DNA from: Niallia circulans NBRC 13626
GTDB lineage: Bacteria; Bacillota; Bacilli; Bacillales; Cytobacillaceae
Direction: 5' to 3'
DNA length: 57,382 nt
Assembly: GCF_001591585.1 (NCBI RefSeq)
Contig: NZ_BCVE01000028.1
Location: 1-57,382, forward strand
Made by a program: the position numbers and the translations under genes. Within the stretch, counting starts at the first letter, position 1. Each line of letters opens with the position of its first letter. Positions 1 through 11,188 of the stretch are shown here, piece after piece. The notes beneath the pieces are model-generated. The model ran no database searches. It was not told the DNA's origin and saw nothing but the letters and a program-made list of their open reading frames with translations.

Positions 1-25
1 CATCGTCGTCATCGGCGACTTTTTA

Positions 26-138
26 ATATTACCAGAAGCCATTTTCGATGTCAACACTTTTTTCATTTTCTTTTTTGTTTCATCGTCGCTTATTTCAGCA
101 ACGAATATTAATATACCACCGTTTAACTCTCTATGCAA
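26..138 (-). promoter_or_regulatory. Tandem sigma A promoters of an rRNA operon lying off the left edge
   Basis: On the minus strand there are two well-spaced sigma A promoters. The upstream one is TTGCAT (133-138), 17 bp, TATATT (110-115). The downstream one is TTGACA (49-54), 17 bp, TAATAT (26-31), preceded by an A-rich stretch. Tandem promoters about 85 bp apart are typical of Bacillus rRNA operons. In B. subtilis an rRNA operon follows lysS directly, so I infer that a 16S gene begins just beyond position 1. No rRNA sequence is visible here, so the target is inferred from promoter shape and synteny. Confidence 0.7.
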
Positions 139-298
139 CTACTTTTTAAAAGAAAAAATATTCTTATTATTCTTCTGCGTATTCTCTCTTTATTCAGATA
201 ATATAATAAGGGATAAATAAGTTCTCCTGCTAACCTTATACTATTTTTCTTATCCCTTTCCCCCTCTCTTCTATATAGTTCAACATCATTACTAATAT

Positions 299-326
299 AA
301 AAATACGGCACCTTTTAAGGGTGCCA
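299..326 (-). terminator. lysS terminator
   Basis: On the minus strand a GGCACC/GGTGCC stem with a short loop is followed by a T run. It begins 8 nt after the lysS stop and separates lysS from the rRNA-type promoters. Confidence 0.75.
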
Positions 327-334
327 TATCCTAT

Positions 335-1831
<1,497 letters not shown>

Positions 1832-1930
1832 TCATCTCCAACATCTTTTTTATGTATGATCACCTAAAAAAGGAATCGTTCAATTTATACATACTTTATT
1901 ATTCTACACAATGTCACGAATACAGACACT

Positions 1931-1968
1931 AAAAAAGAAAAAAAACTGTTAGATTTTTTGTCTAACAG
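1931..1968 (-). terminator. dusB / folate operon terminator
   Basis: Perfect 8-bp stem CTGTTAGA/TCTAACAG followed on the minus strand by a long T-rich tract. It lies 49 nt past the dusB stop and ends the folate transcription unit. Confidence 0.85.
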
Positions 1969-2016
1969 CTTTATTTTTACACATATTACAGGAAATTTAA
2001 ACAGTTACGTTCAAAA

Positions 2017-3018
2017 TTAACCTACTTCGATTTCAGAATGTCCTCTTGCTTCTACTTCCAAGACTAATGCATTCAAGATCGTTACTAATTGTTCCCTAGT
2101 CTCACATTCATTAATAGCACTTCTTGTTTTCGCATTTCCTTTAATGCCCTTCAAATACCAAGCAGCATGTTTTCGCATTTCTCGAACGGCTACATACTCC
2201 CCTTTTAAATGGATTAACCGATCCAAGTGCAAGATGCATACATCCATCTTCTCTCGAACCGATGGATCACTAACTAACGCACCCGTTTCTAAATACTTAA
2301 CCGTACTATAAATCATCCATGGATTTCCAAGCGCAGCTCTTCCAATCATAACACCATCACAGCCAGTTTCATCTAACATTCTTTTCGCATCTTGGGGTGT
2401 ATTTACATCTCCATTCCCCATTAAAGGAATATTGATTGATTGTTTTACTTCACGAATAATATCCCAGTTTGCAGTCCCTTCATAAAGCTGGACACGAGTT
2501 CTGCCATGCAGGGCAACCGCCGCTCCACCTGCGCGTTCAACCGCTTGAGCATTTCTTACTGCATATATATGGTCTTCATCCCAGCCCATACGCATTTTAA
2601 CCGTTACTGGTTTACGAACATTTTCTACAACAGCAGAAACCATATCATAAATTTTATCCGGATCTAACAGCCATTTAGCCCCTGCATCACATTTTGTAAT
2701 CTTTGGAACCGGACATCCCATGTTAATATCGATAATATCTGCATTGGTATTCTGATCAACAAATTGCGCCGCTTCTACTAATGTTTCCTTTTCTCCGCCG
2801 AAAATCTGTAAACTCATTGGATTTTCACGCTCATCAATATAGAGCATGTTCATTGTTTTTTTGTTTTTTAAAACAATCCCTTTATCACTAATCATTTCCG
2901 CACAAACAAGACCCGCTCCAAATTCCTTCACTGTTAGACGAAAAGCAGAATTTGAAATACCAGCCATTGGCGCAAGAACAACACGGTTACTAATTTCAAC
3001 ATTTCCTATTTTAAACAA
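2017..3018 (-). CDS. dusB: tRNA-dihydrouridine synthase B
   Basis: FMN enzyme that reduces specific uridines in tRNA to dihydrouridine. The 333-residue TIM barrel shows the FMN-binding N-terminus (VVLAPMAGISNSAFR), the catalytic cysteine in NMGCPVPKI (about C102) and the FMN phosphate loop GVMIGRAALGNPW (about 225-235). This is the yacF position of B. subtilis, downstream of folK and yazB. It starts 26 nt after yazB, so it is probably co-transcribed with the folate genes. Confidence 0.95.
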   Translation of the reverse strand: MFKIGNVEISNRVVLAPMAGISNSAFRLTVKEFGAGLVCAEMISDKGIVLKNKKTMNMLYIDERENPMSLQIFGGEKETLVEAAQFVDQNTNADIIDINMGCPVPKITKCDAGAKWLLDPDKIYDMVSAVVENVRKPVTVKMRMGWDEDHIYAVRNAQAVERAGGAAVALHGRTRVQLYEGTANWDIIREVKQSINIPLMGNGDVNTPQDAKRMLDETGCDGVMIGRAALGNPWMIYSTVKYLETGALVSDPSVREKMDVCILHLDRLIHLKGEYVAVREMRKHAAWYLKGIKGNAKTRSAINECETREQLVTILNALVLEVEARGHSEIEVG

Positions 3019-3044
3019 TCTTTTACCTCCCTGATGAACCGTGC

Positions 3045-3260
3045 TTATTTATTTTGAAGTGGATCTAACTCTTCTCTCGTTATCTTTAGCACATCTACAA
3101 TAGAATCAATCATTTCTTCTGAAGGCATCCGATTACCTCGCTCAATCTCTCCTAAAATAGAAACAGAAACGAGTAACTCTTTTGCTAAACCTTCCTGTGT
3201 ATATCCTTTTAGCTTCCGAAAAGCCCGAATACGTCTTCCCCATTTTTCCGTTGTTTCCAT
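3045..3260 (-). CDS. yazB: Small Cro/CI-type HTH protein (YazB-like)
   Basis: A 71-residue protein that is almost wholly one XRE-type helix-turn-helix (about residues 10-65, with YTQEGLAKELLVSVSILGEIERG as the recognition region). Its start overlaps the folK 3' end by 52 nt in another frame, so it is translationally linked to the folate operon. The same small gene sits between folK and dusB in B. subtilis. Its target is not known to me; a role in regulating this operon would be a guess. Confidence 0.85.
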   Translation of the reverse strand: METTEKWGRRIRAFRKLKGYTQEGLAKELLVSVSILGEIERGNRMPSEEMIDSIVDVLKITREELDPLQNK

Positions 3261-3736
3261 ACCCTTACTCCTTCTCTATCTCGCAAAAGCTGCAAACTTT
3301 CTTTTAAAAGTATTGGTTTATTTGGTAACTTTATGTCTGGAGCAATTTCTATTAATGGCACTAAAACAAATGCTCTCTCTTCTATTCTTGGATGTGGAAT
3401 AATCAGCTTCTCTGATACTATATTTTCTTGATTATACAATAAAATGTCAAGGTCTATTGTTCTTGGCCCCCATCTAATTATCCTTTTTCTTCCAAGTTCA
3501 CTTTCGATATTTTGACATTGTTCTAATAAGGAACATGGATTTAAGGAAGTTTCAACCTGTATGACAATATTCAAAAATAGTGCTTGTTCCTCATATCCAA
3601 CTGGATCCGTCTCATAAACAGATGAAATATTTACCACCTTTATCTCTTCCTGATTATGTAGCATTTGTACAGCTTCATGTATATATTCCAACCGATTTCC
3701 TATATTCGACCCTAAAGATAAATAAACTTTATTCAT
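3209..3736 (-). CDS. folK: 2-amino-4-hydroxy-6-hydroxymethyldihydropteridine diphosphokinase
   Basis: Transfers diphosphate from ATP to 6-hydroxymethyl-dihydropterin, giving the substrate of FolP. The 175-residue protein shows the N-terminal LSLGSNIGNR, the YETDPVG substrate loop and the GPRTIDLDILLY signature (about 90-101), then HPRIEERAFVLVPL. It overlaps folB upstream by 4 nt and yazB downstream. Its last 20 or so residues pass the usual HPPK end, which explains the long yazB overlap. Confidence 0.96.
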   Translation of the reverse strand: MNKVYLSLGSNIGNRLEYIHEAVQMLHNQEEIKVVNISSVYETDPVGYEEQALFLNIVIQVETSLNPCSLLEQCQNIESELGRKRIIRWGPRTIDLDILLYNQENIVSEKLIIPHPRIEERAFVLVPLIEIAPDIKLPNKPILLKESLQLLRDREGVRVWKQRKNGEDVFGLFGS

Positions 3737-4098
3737 TCTTTTCTTTTCCTTGTGATTTCTACCGCAACTGATTTATAGTGTCCTGGAATCGGTGGATCTG
3801 GCTTAATGATCCGAACTGTTAAACCTTCAATAAGAGAGTAGGATTCTAATAATTTTTTTGCAATATTCTCCGCTACCGCTTCAATCAATTTATATGGCTC
3901 CCCTTCCACAATCTCCTTTACATCGAAGAATAGCTGGCCATAATTAACCGAATACTGTAAGTCATCTGTTGCTCCCGCTTTTGCTAAATCTACATCTGCT
4001 TGTAAATCCACTATAAAACGCTGGCCTAACTTAGTCTCTTCTTTAAACACACCATGGTAACCATAGAACTCCATTTGGTTTAATATTATTTTATCCAC
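3733..4098 (-). CDS. folB: Dihydroneopterin aldolase
   Basis: Converts 7,8-dihydroneopterin to 6-hydroxymethyl-dihydropterin and glycolaldehyde. The protein has the FYGYHGVFKEE start and the C-terminal KPDPPIPGHYKSVAVEITR signature of FolB. I chose a GTG start at 4098, which gives MDKIILNQMEFYG (121 residues) and sits behind a GGGTGA site. A GTG three codons upstream (4107) is possible but has no good ribosome binding site. It overlaps the folP end. Confidence 0.93.
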   Translation of the reverse strand: MDKIILNQMEFYGYHGVFKEETKLGQRFIVDLQADVDLAKAGATDDLQYSVNYGQLFFDVKEIVEGEPYKLIEAVAENIAKKLLESYSLIEGLTVRIIKPDPPIPGHYKSVAVEITRKRKE

Positions 4099-4924
4099 TG
4101 TACTCACCCTTTCCCATCAAAGCATCCATCATCCGCGCCATTCTTGTCATTTCTTTCACATCATGAACGCGAATTAACTGACATCCTTTTTGAATGCCAT
4201 AGCATATAGTTGCACCTGTTCCTTCTAATCGTTCGCTAACAGGTAAATTTAATACATGGCCAATCAATGATTTCCTCGAGGTTCCCAACAAGACAGGATA
4301 GCCCATTTCAACAAGCTTATCTAAGCCGCGCATCATGTCCAAATTCCCCTTTAAATCTTTCGCAAATCCAATACCTGGATCAAGAATGATTTTCTCCGCA
4401 GAAACTCCAGCTCCCTTTACCATATCAATACTTTCCTGCAAATCAGACACTACATCTTCCAAAAAAGAAGTATAGCTAAGATTATCTCTATTATGCATTA
4501 AGATAATAGGAGCTTGATATTCAGCTGCAACCTCAGCCATACTAGGGTCTCTTTTTGCTCCCCATATATCATTGATAATATGAGCACCCGCCTGTAAAGA
4601 TTGTCTCGCCACTTCTCCTTTATATGTATCAATCGATAGAGGAACATTCACTTCGTTAGCTAATCGTTCAATAATCGGAATTACCCGTTCTAATTCTTCT
4701 TCAATCGATATTTCTGTATAACCTGGTCTGGTGGATTCCCCTCCTATATCAATAATATCTGCTCCATCCTCCACCATCTGGACGGCATGTTTAACAGCTC
4801 TATCCATTTCGTTATATTTTCCTCCATCAGAAAAAGAATCAGGATTCACATTTAAAATTCCCATGATGATTGTTTTTTGATCATAGTTTAACGTATATGG
4901 ACCACAATCAATTTTATTTACCAT
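4091..4924 (-). CDS. folP: Dihydropteroate synthase
   Basis: Condenses hydroxymethyl-dihydropterin pyrophosphate with p-aminobenzoate; the sulfonamide target (sul in B. subtilis). TIM-barrel signatures are MGILNVNPDSFSDGG near the N-terminus, GGESTRPG, GAHIINDIWG, DPGIGFAKD and LLGTSRKS. The ATG at 4924 (277 residues) follows GGAGGG by 9 nt and is better placed than the frame's upstream start at 4957. It overlaps pabC by 7 nt, so the two are translationally coupled. Confidence 0.96.
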   Translation of the reverse strand: MVNKIDCGPYTLNYDQKTIIMGILNVNPDSFSDGGKYNEMDRAVKHAVQMVEDGADIIDIGGESTRPGYTEISIEEELERVIPIIERLANEVNVPLSIDTYKGEVARQSLQAGAHIINDIWGAKRDPSMAEVAAEYQAPIILMHNRDNLSYTSFLEDVVSDLQESIDMVKGAGVSAEKIILDPGIGFAKDLKGNLDMMRGLDKLVEMGYPVLLGTSRKSLIGHVLNLPVSERLEGTGATICYGIQKGCQLIRVHDVKEMTRMARMMDALMGKGEYSG

Positions 4925-5793
4925 TCCCTTATTCCCTCCAACTCTTTTACAGACCATAATTGATTCGTATGTTTTCTATATTCATTATATAGCATTGTAA
5001 CAACAGGACCCTCTTTTCCCTTATATTCATACTTATCGATTCTTTTAATCGGAATAATTTCCTGAATGGAATTTGTTGCAAATACCTCTTTGGCACTTGC
5101 AAGAATATCTCGTGAAAAAATGCCTTCTTTCACAGCAACCCCATAAACCTGTGCAAGTTTTACAATAAACTGCCTTGTGATGCCATTTAATATTCCTGTC
5201 TGCAAGCTAGGAGTATAAAGCTCTCCATCTACAACCCAGAAAATATTAGAGGTAATACCTTCTGCTAAATATCCTTCCTTCGTCAAAAAAATTCCTTCCT
5301 TCGTCGGCTCTGGCCCAATCTCTCTCTTGGCAAGAATATTATTTAAATAATGATGTGATTTTAAGCGAAAGAATCCCTCTGGTGTATTCCTTGGAACTGT
5401 GACTATTTGCCCTGTTTTTTCAACCATACCAGCTGCCTTTGGAAGAGGTTTTATATACACAATCGTATTTGGTTGTGTATACGGCTCTGTTTGCAGTCCA
5501 ATCATGCCATTTCCTGCTGAAACATTCCAGCGGATATAGGCATTTTCTATGTTATTTATACTGAGCAGTGCTTTTATAATAGATACTGCTTCTTCTCGCT
5601 CATAAAATTTTTCTATATTCAGCTCCGATAACCCATCATTTAATCGTTTAAGATGATCATCTAATAAGAAAGGATGTCCATCATATACACGCAATGTTTC
5701 AAATAAGCCTAAGCCATACATAAATCCATGGTCAAAAACAGAGATAACCGCTTCTTCCTGACGAATTATTTGTCCATTTAAATATATATACAT
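4918..5793 (-). CDS. pabC: Aminodeoxychorismate lyase (PLP class IV)
   Basis: Releases pyruvate from 4-amino-4-deoxychorismate to give p-aminobenzoate. The 291-residue fold-type IV PLP protein has the FMYGLGLFETLRVYDG start, the KSHHYLNNILAKRE segment carrying the PLP lysine region, and EGITSNIFWVVDG. It lies 3 nt after pabA and before folP, the expected order for PABA synthesis feeding folate. Confidence 0.95.
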   Translation of the reverse strand: MYIYLNGQIIRQEEAVISVFDHGFMYGLGLFETLRVYDGHPFLLDDHLKRLNDGLSELNIEKFYEREEAVSIIKALLSINNIENAYIRWNVSAGNGMIGLQTEPYTQPNTIVYIKPLPKAAGMVEKTGQIVTVPRNTPEGFFRLKSHHYLNNILAKREIGPEPTKEGIFLTKEGYLAEGITSNIFWVVDGELYTPSLQTGILNGITRQFIVKLAQVYGVAVKEGIFSRDILASAKEVFATNSIQEIIPIKRIDKYEYKGKEGPVVTMLYNEYRKHTNQLWSVKELEGIREW

Positions 5794-5796
5794 CTT

Positions 5797-6378
5797 CTAC
5801 TTAGTTCCTTTTTGATAAAATTGGATAAAATTATGTAAGATTTCCATCCCAGCCTTAGTCATGATAGATTCTGGATGAAACTGAACTCCTTCGATAGGAA
5901 GTTCTTTATGTCTAAGCCCCATAATCTCTCCTTCTTCCGTCCAAGCAGAGATCTCTAAACACTTTGGCAATGATTCCTTTTTTACAATCAGCGAATGATA
6001 GCGCGTAGCTGGGAAGGGATTAGGTAAACCATGAAAAATTGTTTGATTATCATGATAAATAAGGGATGTCTTTCCATGCATTAAATTGGTCGCTTTCACA
6101 ACCTCTCCTCCAAAAACCTGTCCAATTGCTTGATGACCAAGGCACACACCAAAAATCGGTATTTCACCAGCAAGGGTACGAATCGCTTCCAAACTAATAC
6201 CTGCATCATTGGGCGTACATGGTCCAGGAGAAACCATTAAGTACATCGGCTTTTCCCCTTTAATCTCCTCGATAGAAGTCTCATCATTTCTTTTCACTTG
6301 CAGTTCCTGCCCTAATGAACCTAAGTATTGGACTAGATTATAGGTGAAGGAATCATAATTATCAATCATATAAACCAA
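5797..6378 (-). CDS. pabA: Aminodeoxychorismate/anthranilate synthase glutaminase subunit
   Basis: Class I glutamine amidotransferase that supplies ammonia to PabB, and in Bacillus also to TrpE (hence the alternative name trpG). The 193 residues show the nucleophile elbow [15 protein letters not shown] and the His-Glu pair VQFHPESIM. The start is TTG, giving [14 protein letters not shown], the usual N-terminus; the internal ATG three codons later lacks a well-placed ribosome binding site. It overlaps pabB by 13 nt. Confidence 0.96.
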   Translation of the reverse strand: MVYMIDNYDSFTYNLVQYLGSLGQELQVKRNDETSIEEIKGEKPMYLMVSPGPCTPNDAGISLEAIRTLAGEIPIFGVCLGHQAIGQVFGGEVVKATNLMHGKTSLIYHDNQTIFHGLPNPFPATRYHSLIVKKESLPKCLEISAWTEEGEIMGLRHKELPIEGVQFHPESIMTKAGMEILHNFIQFYQKGTK

Positions 6379-7787
6379 TTGCCATCACCTAATTTCTCTT
6401 CTGCTAATTCTTTTGCATTCCATAACGCTCTGGCCTTTTTCATCGATTCTTTATATTCATTTGCAGGAATAGAATCAATTACAATCCCCGCACCTGCTTG
6501 TACATATGCTTGGTTTTCCTTCACCAACATAGTTCTGATCATAATATTCAATTCTATATCATGGTTAAAACCAATCCATCCTAATGAACCGGTATATGGG
6601 CCTCGTCGCACCGGTTCTAGTTCCTCAATAATTTCCATTGTTCTTATCTTTGGCGCACCCGTAATGGTTCCACCAGGAAACATACTATCAATAAGATCAT
6701 ACTCATCTTTATTGTCCGCAAGCTGCCCTTTTACATTAGACACAATATGCATAACATGAGAATACTTTTCTATTACCATAAATTCGTCTACTTGAACACT
6801 TCCGTACGCACATACTCTCCCTAAATCATTTCTTTCAAGGTCTACTAACATTACATGCTCTGCTCTTTCCTTTTCACTCTCGATTAATTCACGAGCAAGC
6901 TCTGAATCCTCTGCTTCATCTCTCCCACGGGACCTTGTTCCTGCTATAGGTCTTGTACTTACGTCCTTTCCCTTCTTTTTAACTAGTAATTCTGGTGATC
7001 CACTAACTAGCTGAAATTCAGGTGTATGAAAATACCCCATATAGGGAGAAGGATTTAAAACTCTTAGCTGCTGGTAGACATCAAGCGCAGATACATGCAG
7101 TGGTTTAGCCTGCCGAACAGACAAGTTAACCTGAAACACATCTCCTTCAGAAATATAGTTCTGAATTCTGCGGACAGATTGTTGAAATTCATTGTCTTCC
7201 ATCGATACTTTTAATTCTGACGATTTCTCTGCATGTCCTTGAACTATCTCTTCCTTCTCATCATCTATCCAGACTAGCATATAGGATTCAACTTTATCTT
7301 GAATCATCGCTAACTGATTTTCTTCATATAAGGCTGAAATCCATAATTTATTTTCTTTATGATCATAAGTAAACCATTCTTCGAATAACAAAAAGAAAAC
7401 ATCTGGTATTTCCATATCATCTGTCGTCAGGTTGGGGATTTTTTCAATATAACGGATATAATCATAACTAATGAATCCTATCGCTCCACCTTGGAAATCT
7501 GGCAGCTCTGGATTAGTCTCTACAACATACTTATTCATCACTTCTTTTATAGAATGAAGGGGATTTCCTTCGATTCGTACAGTTCCTTTTCCGTCTATCA
7601 CTTCTAAACCATTATTTCTGCCTATCATTTTCACTATAGGTGAAATTCCGCCAATACTATACCTGCCACCACGTCCACTTTCTAATAGAACATAATGGGA
7701 CTTATCTTCAGCAAGGGTCAAAAAGCGCCTAAAAAACTGGTCATATGATAGAGGAATAGTCTTACTATATACTTTGTAATTTTTCAA
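6366..7787 (-). CDS. pabB: Aminodeoxychorismate synthase component I
   Basis: Aminates chorismate to 4-amino-4-deoxychorismate. The 473-residue chorismate-binding protein has the N-terminal TrpE/PabB domain and the catalytic domain with [41 protein letters not shown] and [17 protein letters not shown]. The start is TTG, 10 nt after AAGGAG. It is first in the folate unit, so its promoter (7821-7850) probably drives pabB to dusB. Confidence 0.96.
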   Translation of the reverse strand: MKNYKVYSKTIPLSYDQFFRRFLTLAEDKSHYVLLESGRGGRYSIGGISPIVKMIGRNNGLEVIDGKGTVRIEGNPLHSIKEVMNKYVVETNPELPDFQGGAIGFISYDYIRYIEKIPNLTTDDMEIPDVFFLLFEEWFTYDHKENKLWISALYEENQLAMIQDKVESYMLVWIDDEKEEIVQGHAEKSSELKVSMEDNEFQQSVRRIQNYISEGDVFQVNLSVRQAKPLHVSALDVYQQLRVLNPSPYMGYFHTPEFQLVSGSPELLVKKKGKDVSTRPIAGTRSRGRDEAEDSELARELIESEKERAEHVMLVDLERNDLGRVCAYGSVQVDEFMVIEKYSHVMHIVSNVKGQLADNKDEYDLIDSMFPGGTITGAPKIRTMEIIEELEPVRRGPYTGSLGWIGFNHDIELNIMIRTMLVKENQAYVQAGAGIVIDSIPANEYKESMKKARALWNAKELAEEKLGDGNWFI

Positions 7788-7820
7788 ACAGACTTCGCTC
7801 CTTATCTTTTATCTGTTCTC

Positions 7821-7850
7821 ATCATACAAGATGTACCGAGAGAAATACAA
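7821..7850 (-). promoter_or_regulatory. Candidate sigma A promoter of the folate operon
   Basis: Minus-strand TTGTAT (7845-7850), 18-bp spacer, TATGAT (7821-7826), about 34 nt upstream of the pabB start. The -35 is imperfect but the placement fits the first gene of the operon. Confidence 0.45.
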
Positions 7851-7898
7851 AAAAATCACCTATTTGCCAGATAGCTGCATAACAGGAGTTTTTTAATC

Positions 7899-7932
7899 AA
7901 AAAAAACAAAAAGCCCCCTTTTCAAAGGAGGC
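7899..7932 (-). terminator. cysK terminator
   Basis: GC-rich stem (GCCCCCTTT with AAAGGAGGC, one mismatch) followed on the minus strand by a long T-rich tract. It lies 26 nt past the cysK stop. Confidence 0.85.
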
Positions 7933-7957
7933 CTATTTCCAAGGCTGATTTTTATCC

Positions 7958-8890
7958 TTATTCTTCATCAAATTGATAAAGAGGTGTGCTTAGGTAACGT
8001 TCTCCATTACTTGGGATAATTGCAAGTACTTTTTTACCTTTTCCTAGCTCTTTTGCAACTTGTAATGCTGCATAAATAGCCGCACCAGAAGAAATTCCAC
8101 CTAATACGCCTTCTTCTTTCCCTGCACGACGAGCATATTCAAAAGCGTCTTCATTTGTAACCTTAATAATACCGTCATAAACTTCACTATTTAAAATTTC
8201 CGGAACAAATCCAGCACCGATACCTTGGATTTTATGCGGTCCTGGTTTTCCACCTGATAGTACAGGAGAATCAGCAGGTTCTACTGCATATATTTTAATA
8301 TCGCTATATTTTTCTTTTAGTACTTCCCCAGCACCAGTAATGGTTCCACCTGTACCGATACCAGCAATAAACGCATCTAAGCCTTCCTCACCAAAGGCCT
8401 CCACAATTTCAGGTCCAGTTGTTAATCTATGTACTTCAGGATTAGAGATATTTTTAAACTGCTGCGGAATAAAGTAACCATTTTCTTTTGCTAATTCTTC
8501 CGCTTTACGAATAGCTCCACCCATGCCCTCTGGTCCAGGAGTTAATACTAATTCAGCACCGTAAGCTTTCAATAGTCGTCGACGTTCCACACTCATCGTT
8601 TCAGGCATAACTAAAATCGCACGGTAACCTTTTGCCGCAGCAACCATCGCAAGGCCAATACCAGTATTTCCACTTGTTGGTTCAATAATCGTACTGCCTG
8701 GTTTTAAATCCCCGCTTTTTTCCGCAGCTTCAATCATCGCAAGCGCAATTCGGTCTTTTACACTGCTTCCTGGATTCATATATTCTAACTTCAAATAAAC
8801 ATCTGCACTTGAATCGTCCACTAAACGATTTAATTTAACAATGGGTGTGCCACCGATAAGATCTACTACAGAATTTGCGATTCTTGACAT
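7958..8890 (-). CDS. cysK: Cysteine synthase A (O-acetylserine sulfhydrylase)
   Basis: PLP enzyme making cysteine from O-acetylserine and sulfide. The 310-residue protein shows the PLP lysine in [12 protein letters not shown] (about K43), the [11 protein letters not shown] substrate loop and the [10 protein letters not shown] phosphate loop. It is monocistronic here, with its own terminator and promoter. In B. subtilis CysK also forms a complex with the repressor CymR; a CymR-like site lies upstream of this gene. Confidence 0.97.
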   Translation of the reverse strand: MSRIANSVVDLIGGTPIVKLNRLVDDSSADVYLKLEYMNPGSSVKDRIALAMIEAAEKSGDLKPGSTIIEPTSGNTGIGLAMVAAAKGYRAILVMPETMSVERRRLLKAYGAELVLTPGPEGMGGAIRKAEELAKENGYFIPQQFKNISNPEVHRLTTGPEIVEAFGEEGLDAFIAGIGTGGTITGAGEVLKEKYSDIKIYAVEPADSPVLSGGKPGPHKIQGIGAGFVPEILNSEVYDGIIKVTNEDAFEYARRAGKEEGVLGGISSGAAIYAALQVAKELGKGKKVLAIIPSNGERYLSTPLYQFDEE

Positions 8891-8911
8891 TTTCTATCTC
8901 CCCTTATCTTT

Positions 8912-8973
8912 ATTCCGAGTATTTTAATTGGTTTTATAATATTAATTTACCAAATACCTCCTTTGTTTGTCAA
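8912..8973 (-). promoter_or_regulatory. cysK promoter with possible CymR operator
   Basis: Minus-strand TTGACA (8968-8973), 18 bp, TAAATT (8944-8949). Just downstream is an AT-rich stretch ending in CTCGGAATAAA (about 8912-8922), which resembles the 3' half of known CymR boxes. The promoter is visible; the operator assignment is an inference from the gene and a partial motif. Confidence 0.5.
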
Positions 8974-9166
8974 TCGATATGTTTGTATTTTCGGAAAAAT
9001 TAATCATTAGTTCGGTTCTGTCGAAGTTTTTACTTAAATCAGGGACAAAGTGGTTAAACACATGGAAGTAAGAGCCAAATCGTTGAGTATATAAACCAAA
9101 TTTGTTTTTCAACCAAGCCATTGGACTTCCAGACAAAAATTTCCTTTTTTTAACCAACCACATCAT
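8942..9166 (-). CDS. Doubtful small ORF in the yacD position
   Basis: An open frame between cysK and hslO, 74 residues if read from the ATG at 9166 beside a GGGGTGGAG stretch. I do not recognise the protein (MMWLVKKRKFLSGSPMAWL at the start). Its 3' end runs into the cysK promoter, and the spacing of the binding site to either ATG is poor. It may be chance, or a remnant after loss of the PrsA-like yacD found here in B. subtilis, which it does not resemble. Confidence 0.2.
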   Translation of the reverse strand: MMWLVKKRKFLSGSPMAWLKNKFGLYTQRFGSYFHVFNHFVPDLSKNFDRTELMINFSENTNISIDKQRRYLVN

Positions 9167-9202
9167 CTCCACCCCATTACAAAAACGGAAAACATTCTTC
9201 AT

Positions 9203-9246
9203 AAAAAACACCTGCAAGGAATAATGAATCCCAATTCTGCAGGTGT
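9203..9246 (-). terminator. hslO terminator
   Basis: Perfect 9-bp stem ACACCTGCA/TGCAGGTGT with a 21-nt loop, followed on the minus strand by a T run. It begins within 10 nt of the hslO stop. Confidence 0.8.
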
Positions 9247-9253
9247 CTAATAA

Positions 9254-10132
9254 CTATTTTGCTTCTTCTAATAATGTTTCTAGCTCATCCTTTGTAAACA
9301 GATATTTCTCATTACAAAAATGGCATTCTGCTTCGGCTTGTCCGTCTGTGTTGATAATATCTTCGATTTCTGCTTGACCTAAACTAATAATTGCACTTGA
9401 AAATCTTTCTTTCGAACATGTGCATGTAAAGGAAATTGGCATATTTTCAATTATTTTCACATTATCTTTTCCGCAAATTTCTTCTAAAAGCTCTTCTGGC
9501 GTTAAACCTTTTTCAATTAATTTCGAAATGGGCGGAATTTCACTTAATCTTTGTTCAATCTTTGTAATCGTTTCATCTTTCGCTCCAGGCATTAATTGAA
9601 TAATGAAACCGCCAGCAGCTAAAATGCTGTTATCTGGGTTTACTAAAACTCCTACTCCAACAGAGGAAGGCACCTGTTCTGAATTAAACAAGTAATAAGT
9701 AAAATCCTCTCCAAGCTCTCCAGAAACAATCGGCACCTGTCCAGTGAAGTAATCACGCATTCCAATATCCTTTACAACAGATAGTGTGCCCTCTGTTCCT
9801 ACAGCTCGTTTAACATCTAATTTTCCATGTTCATTTAAATCGAAATGAATTTGCGGGTTAGTAACGTAGCCGCGTACTTCCCCTTTAGCATTTCCGTCTA
9901 CTAGGATAAGACCAATCGGACCACCGCCATCGATTTTCACTGTTAGTTTTTGATCTCCCTTTAGCATAGCTCCTAGCATTGCTGTAGCTGTTAATGATCT
10001 TCCTAGAGCAGCTGATGCTGTTGGCCAAGTATGATGTCTTCTTTGTCCTTCTCCTACTGTTTCTGTACTTCTGACTGCATATGCACGAACTTCACCATCA
10101 AACGCTAACGCTTTTACTAAATAATCGCTCAT
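9254..10132 (-). CDS. hslO: Redox-regulated chaperone Hsp33
   Basis: Cytosolic holdase activated by oxidative unfolding. The 292-residue protein has the Hsp33 core and the C-terminal zinc switch with CTCSKE and CHFC, the four conserved cysteines in CxC and CxxC spacing. It lies between coaX and cysK as in B. subtilis (yacC). It starts 60 nt after coaX and ends at its own terminator, so it may be co-transcribed with coaX. Confidence 0.96.
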   Translation of the reverse strand: MSDYLVKALAFDGEVRAYAVRSTETVGEGQRRHHTWPTASAALGRSLTATAMLGAMLKGDQKLTVKIDGGGPIGLILVDGNAKGEVRGYVTNPQIHFDLNEHGKLDVKRAVGTEGTLSVVKDIGMRDYFTGQVPIVSGELGEDFTYYLFNSEQVPSSVGVGVLVNPDNSILAAGGFIIQLMPGAKDETITKIEQRLSEIPPISKLIEKGLTPEELLEEICGKDNVKIIENMPISFTCTCSKERFSSAIISLGQAEIEDIINTDGQAEAECHFCNEKYLFTKDELETLLEEAK

Positions 10133-10192
10133 TGTTTACTCCTTATCTTTAATCAGTTAATGAACGGAATGAAAGTTCCGTTTAAACATATT

Positions 10193-10969
10193 TTATTTTA
10201 GTGTATCCTTATTCTTCTTATAAATAAGCTGTAACCCTTTTAAAGTAAGAAATGGGTCTACTTCATCAATAATATTTGACTCTTTTGCAATAAGGTTCGC
10301 TAATCCACCTGTAGCAATAACCTTTGGTTGTAAATTGCTTTCTGCCTTCATCCTTTTCACAATGCCTTCCACCTGGCCTACATACCCAAAAAGAATTCCT
10401 GACTGCATAGCTGAAACGGTATTTTTACCAATTACTCCTTCTGGTCTTGCAATTTCAATACGCGGTAATTTGGCCGCTTTTGAATACAATGCCTCTGTCG
10501 CAATATTAATACCAGGCGCTATCGCTCCACCCATGTATTGCTTTTGCTCATTTATATAACAAAATGTTGTAGCAGTCCCGAAATCAACAATAATCAACGG
10601 GCTCCCATATTCATGAATAGCCGCAACTGCATTAACAATTCGATCAGCTCCGACTTCCTTAGGATTATCATATTTTATGTTTAGTCCCGTTTTTGTTCCT
10701 GGACCCACAACTAACGGTTTTAAGTGAAAATACTTTTGACACATTCTTTCTAAAGAAAACATAATTGGAGGAACAACGGAAGAAATAATTATTCCATCAA
10801 TATCTGAAAACGTTAAACCGACATGATCAAATAGGGATTTAATGATCATACCATATTCATCTTCCGTTTTATAACGATTTGTTTCAATTCTCCAATGATG
10901 CTTTAATTCTTCTTTATCATAAACACCTAATACTATATTTGTATTTCCAATATCAAAGACAAAAATCAT
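10193..10969 (-). CDS. coaX: Type III pantothenate kinase
   Basis: Phosphorylates pantothenate, the first step of CoA synthesis, and is insensitive to CoA feedback as a family. Motifs are the N-terminal [10 protein letters not shown] phosphate loop, [11 protein letters not shown] and VDFGTATTF. The ATG at 10969 gives [11 protein letters not shown] (258 residues) behind a GGTGA site. The GTG at 10981 extends the frame by four residues and looks less likely. Confidence 0.95.
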   Translation of the reverse strand: MIFVFDIGNTNIVLGVYDKEELKHHWRIETNRYKTEDEYGMIIKSLFDHVGLTFSDIDGIIISSVVPPIMFSLERMCQKYFHLKPLVVGPGTKTGLNIKYDNPKEVGADRIVNAVAAIHEYGSPLIIVDFGTATTFCYINEQKQYMGGAIAPGINIATEALYSKAAKLPRIEIARPEGVIGKNTVSAMQSGILFGYVGQVEGIVKRMKAESNLQPKVIATGGLANLIAKESNIIDEVDPFLTLKGLQLIYKKNKDTLK

Positions 10970-11148
10970 TATAGTCACCACTTTTTATTAATTTCATTTT
11001 CCCGTCATTATCTCGTATCACTTTATTTACTTAGGAAAGCTATACCTAGAGTCTATCCAATACTGGAAATATCATAACATACAACCAGAAAGAGACAAAG
11101 CCTAAAGCAATGACTGCTTCGAAAAGATACGGTTGTAAAGGTTTTGAC

Positions 11149-11180
11149 AAAAAAAAGACACGCTCGAAAGCGCATCTTTT
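11149..11180 (-). terminator. ftsH terminator
   Basis: Short stem GCGCT-TTCG-AGCG with flanking weak pairs and a run of eight T on the minus strand, just after the ftsH stop. Confidence 0.65.
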
Positions 11181-11188
11181 TCCAACGA

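Noticed and set aside
123-311. Minus-strand 62-codon frame between lysS and the left edge
   Set aside because: It overlaps the rRNA-type promoter and the lysS terminator and has no homology I recognise.
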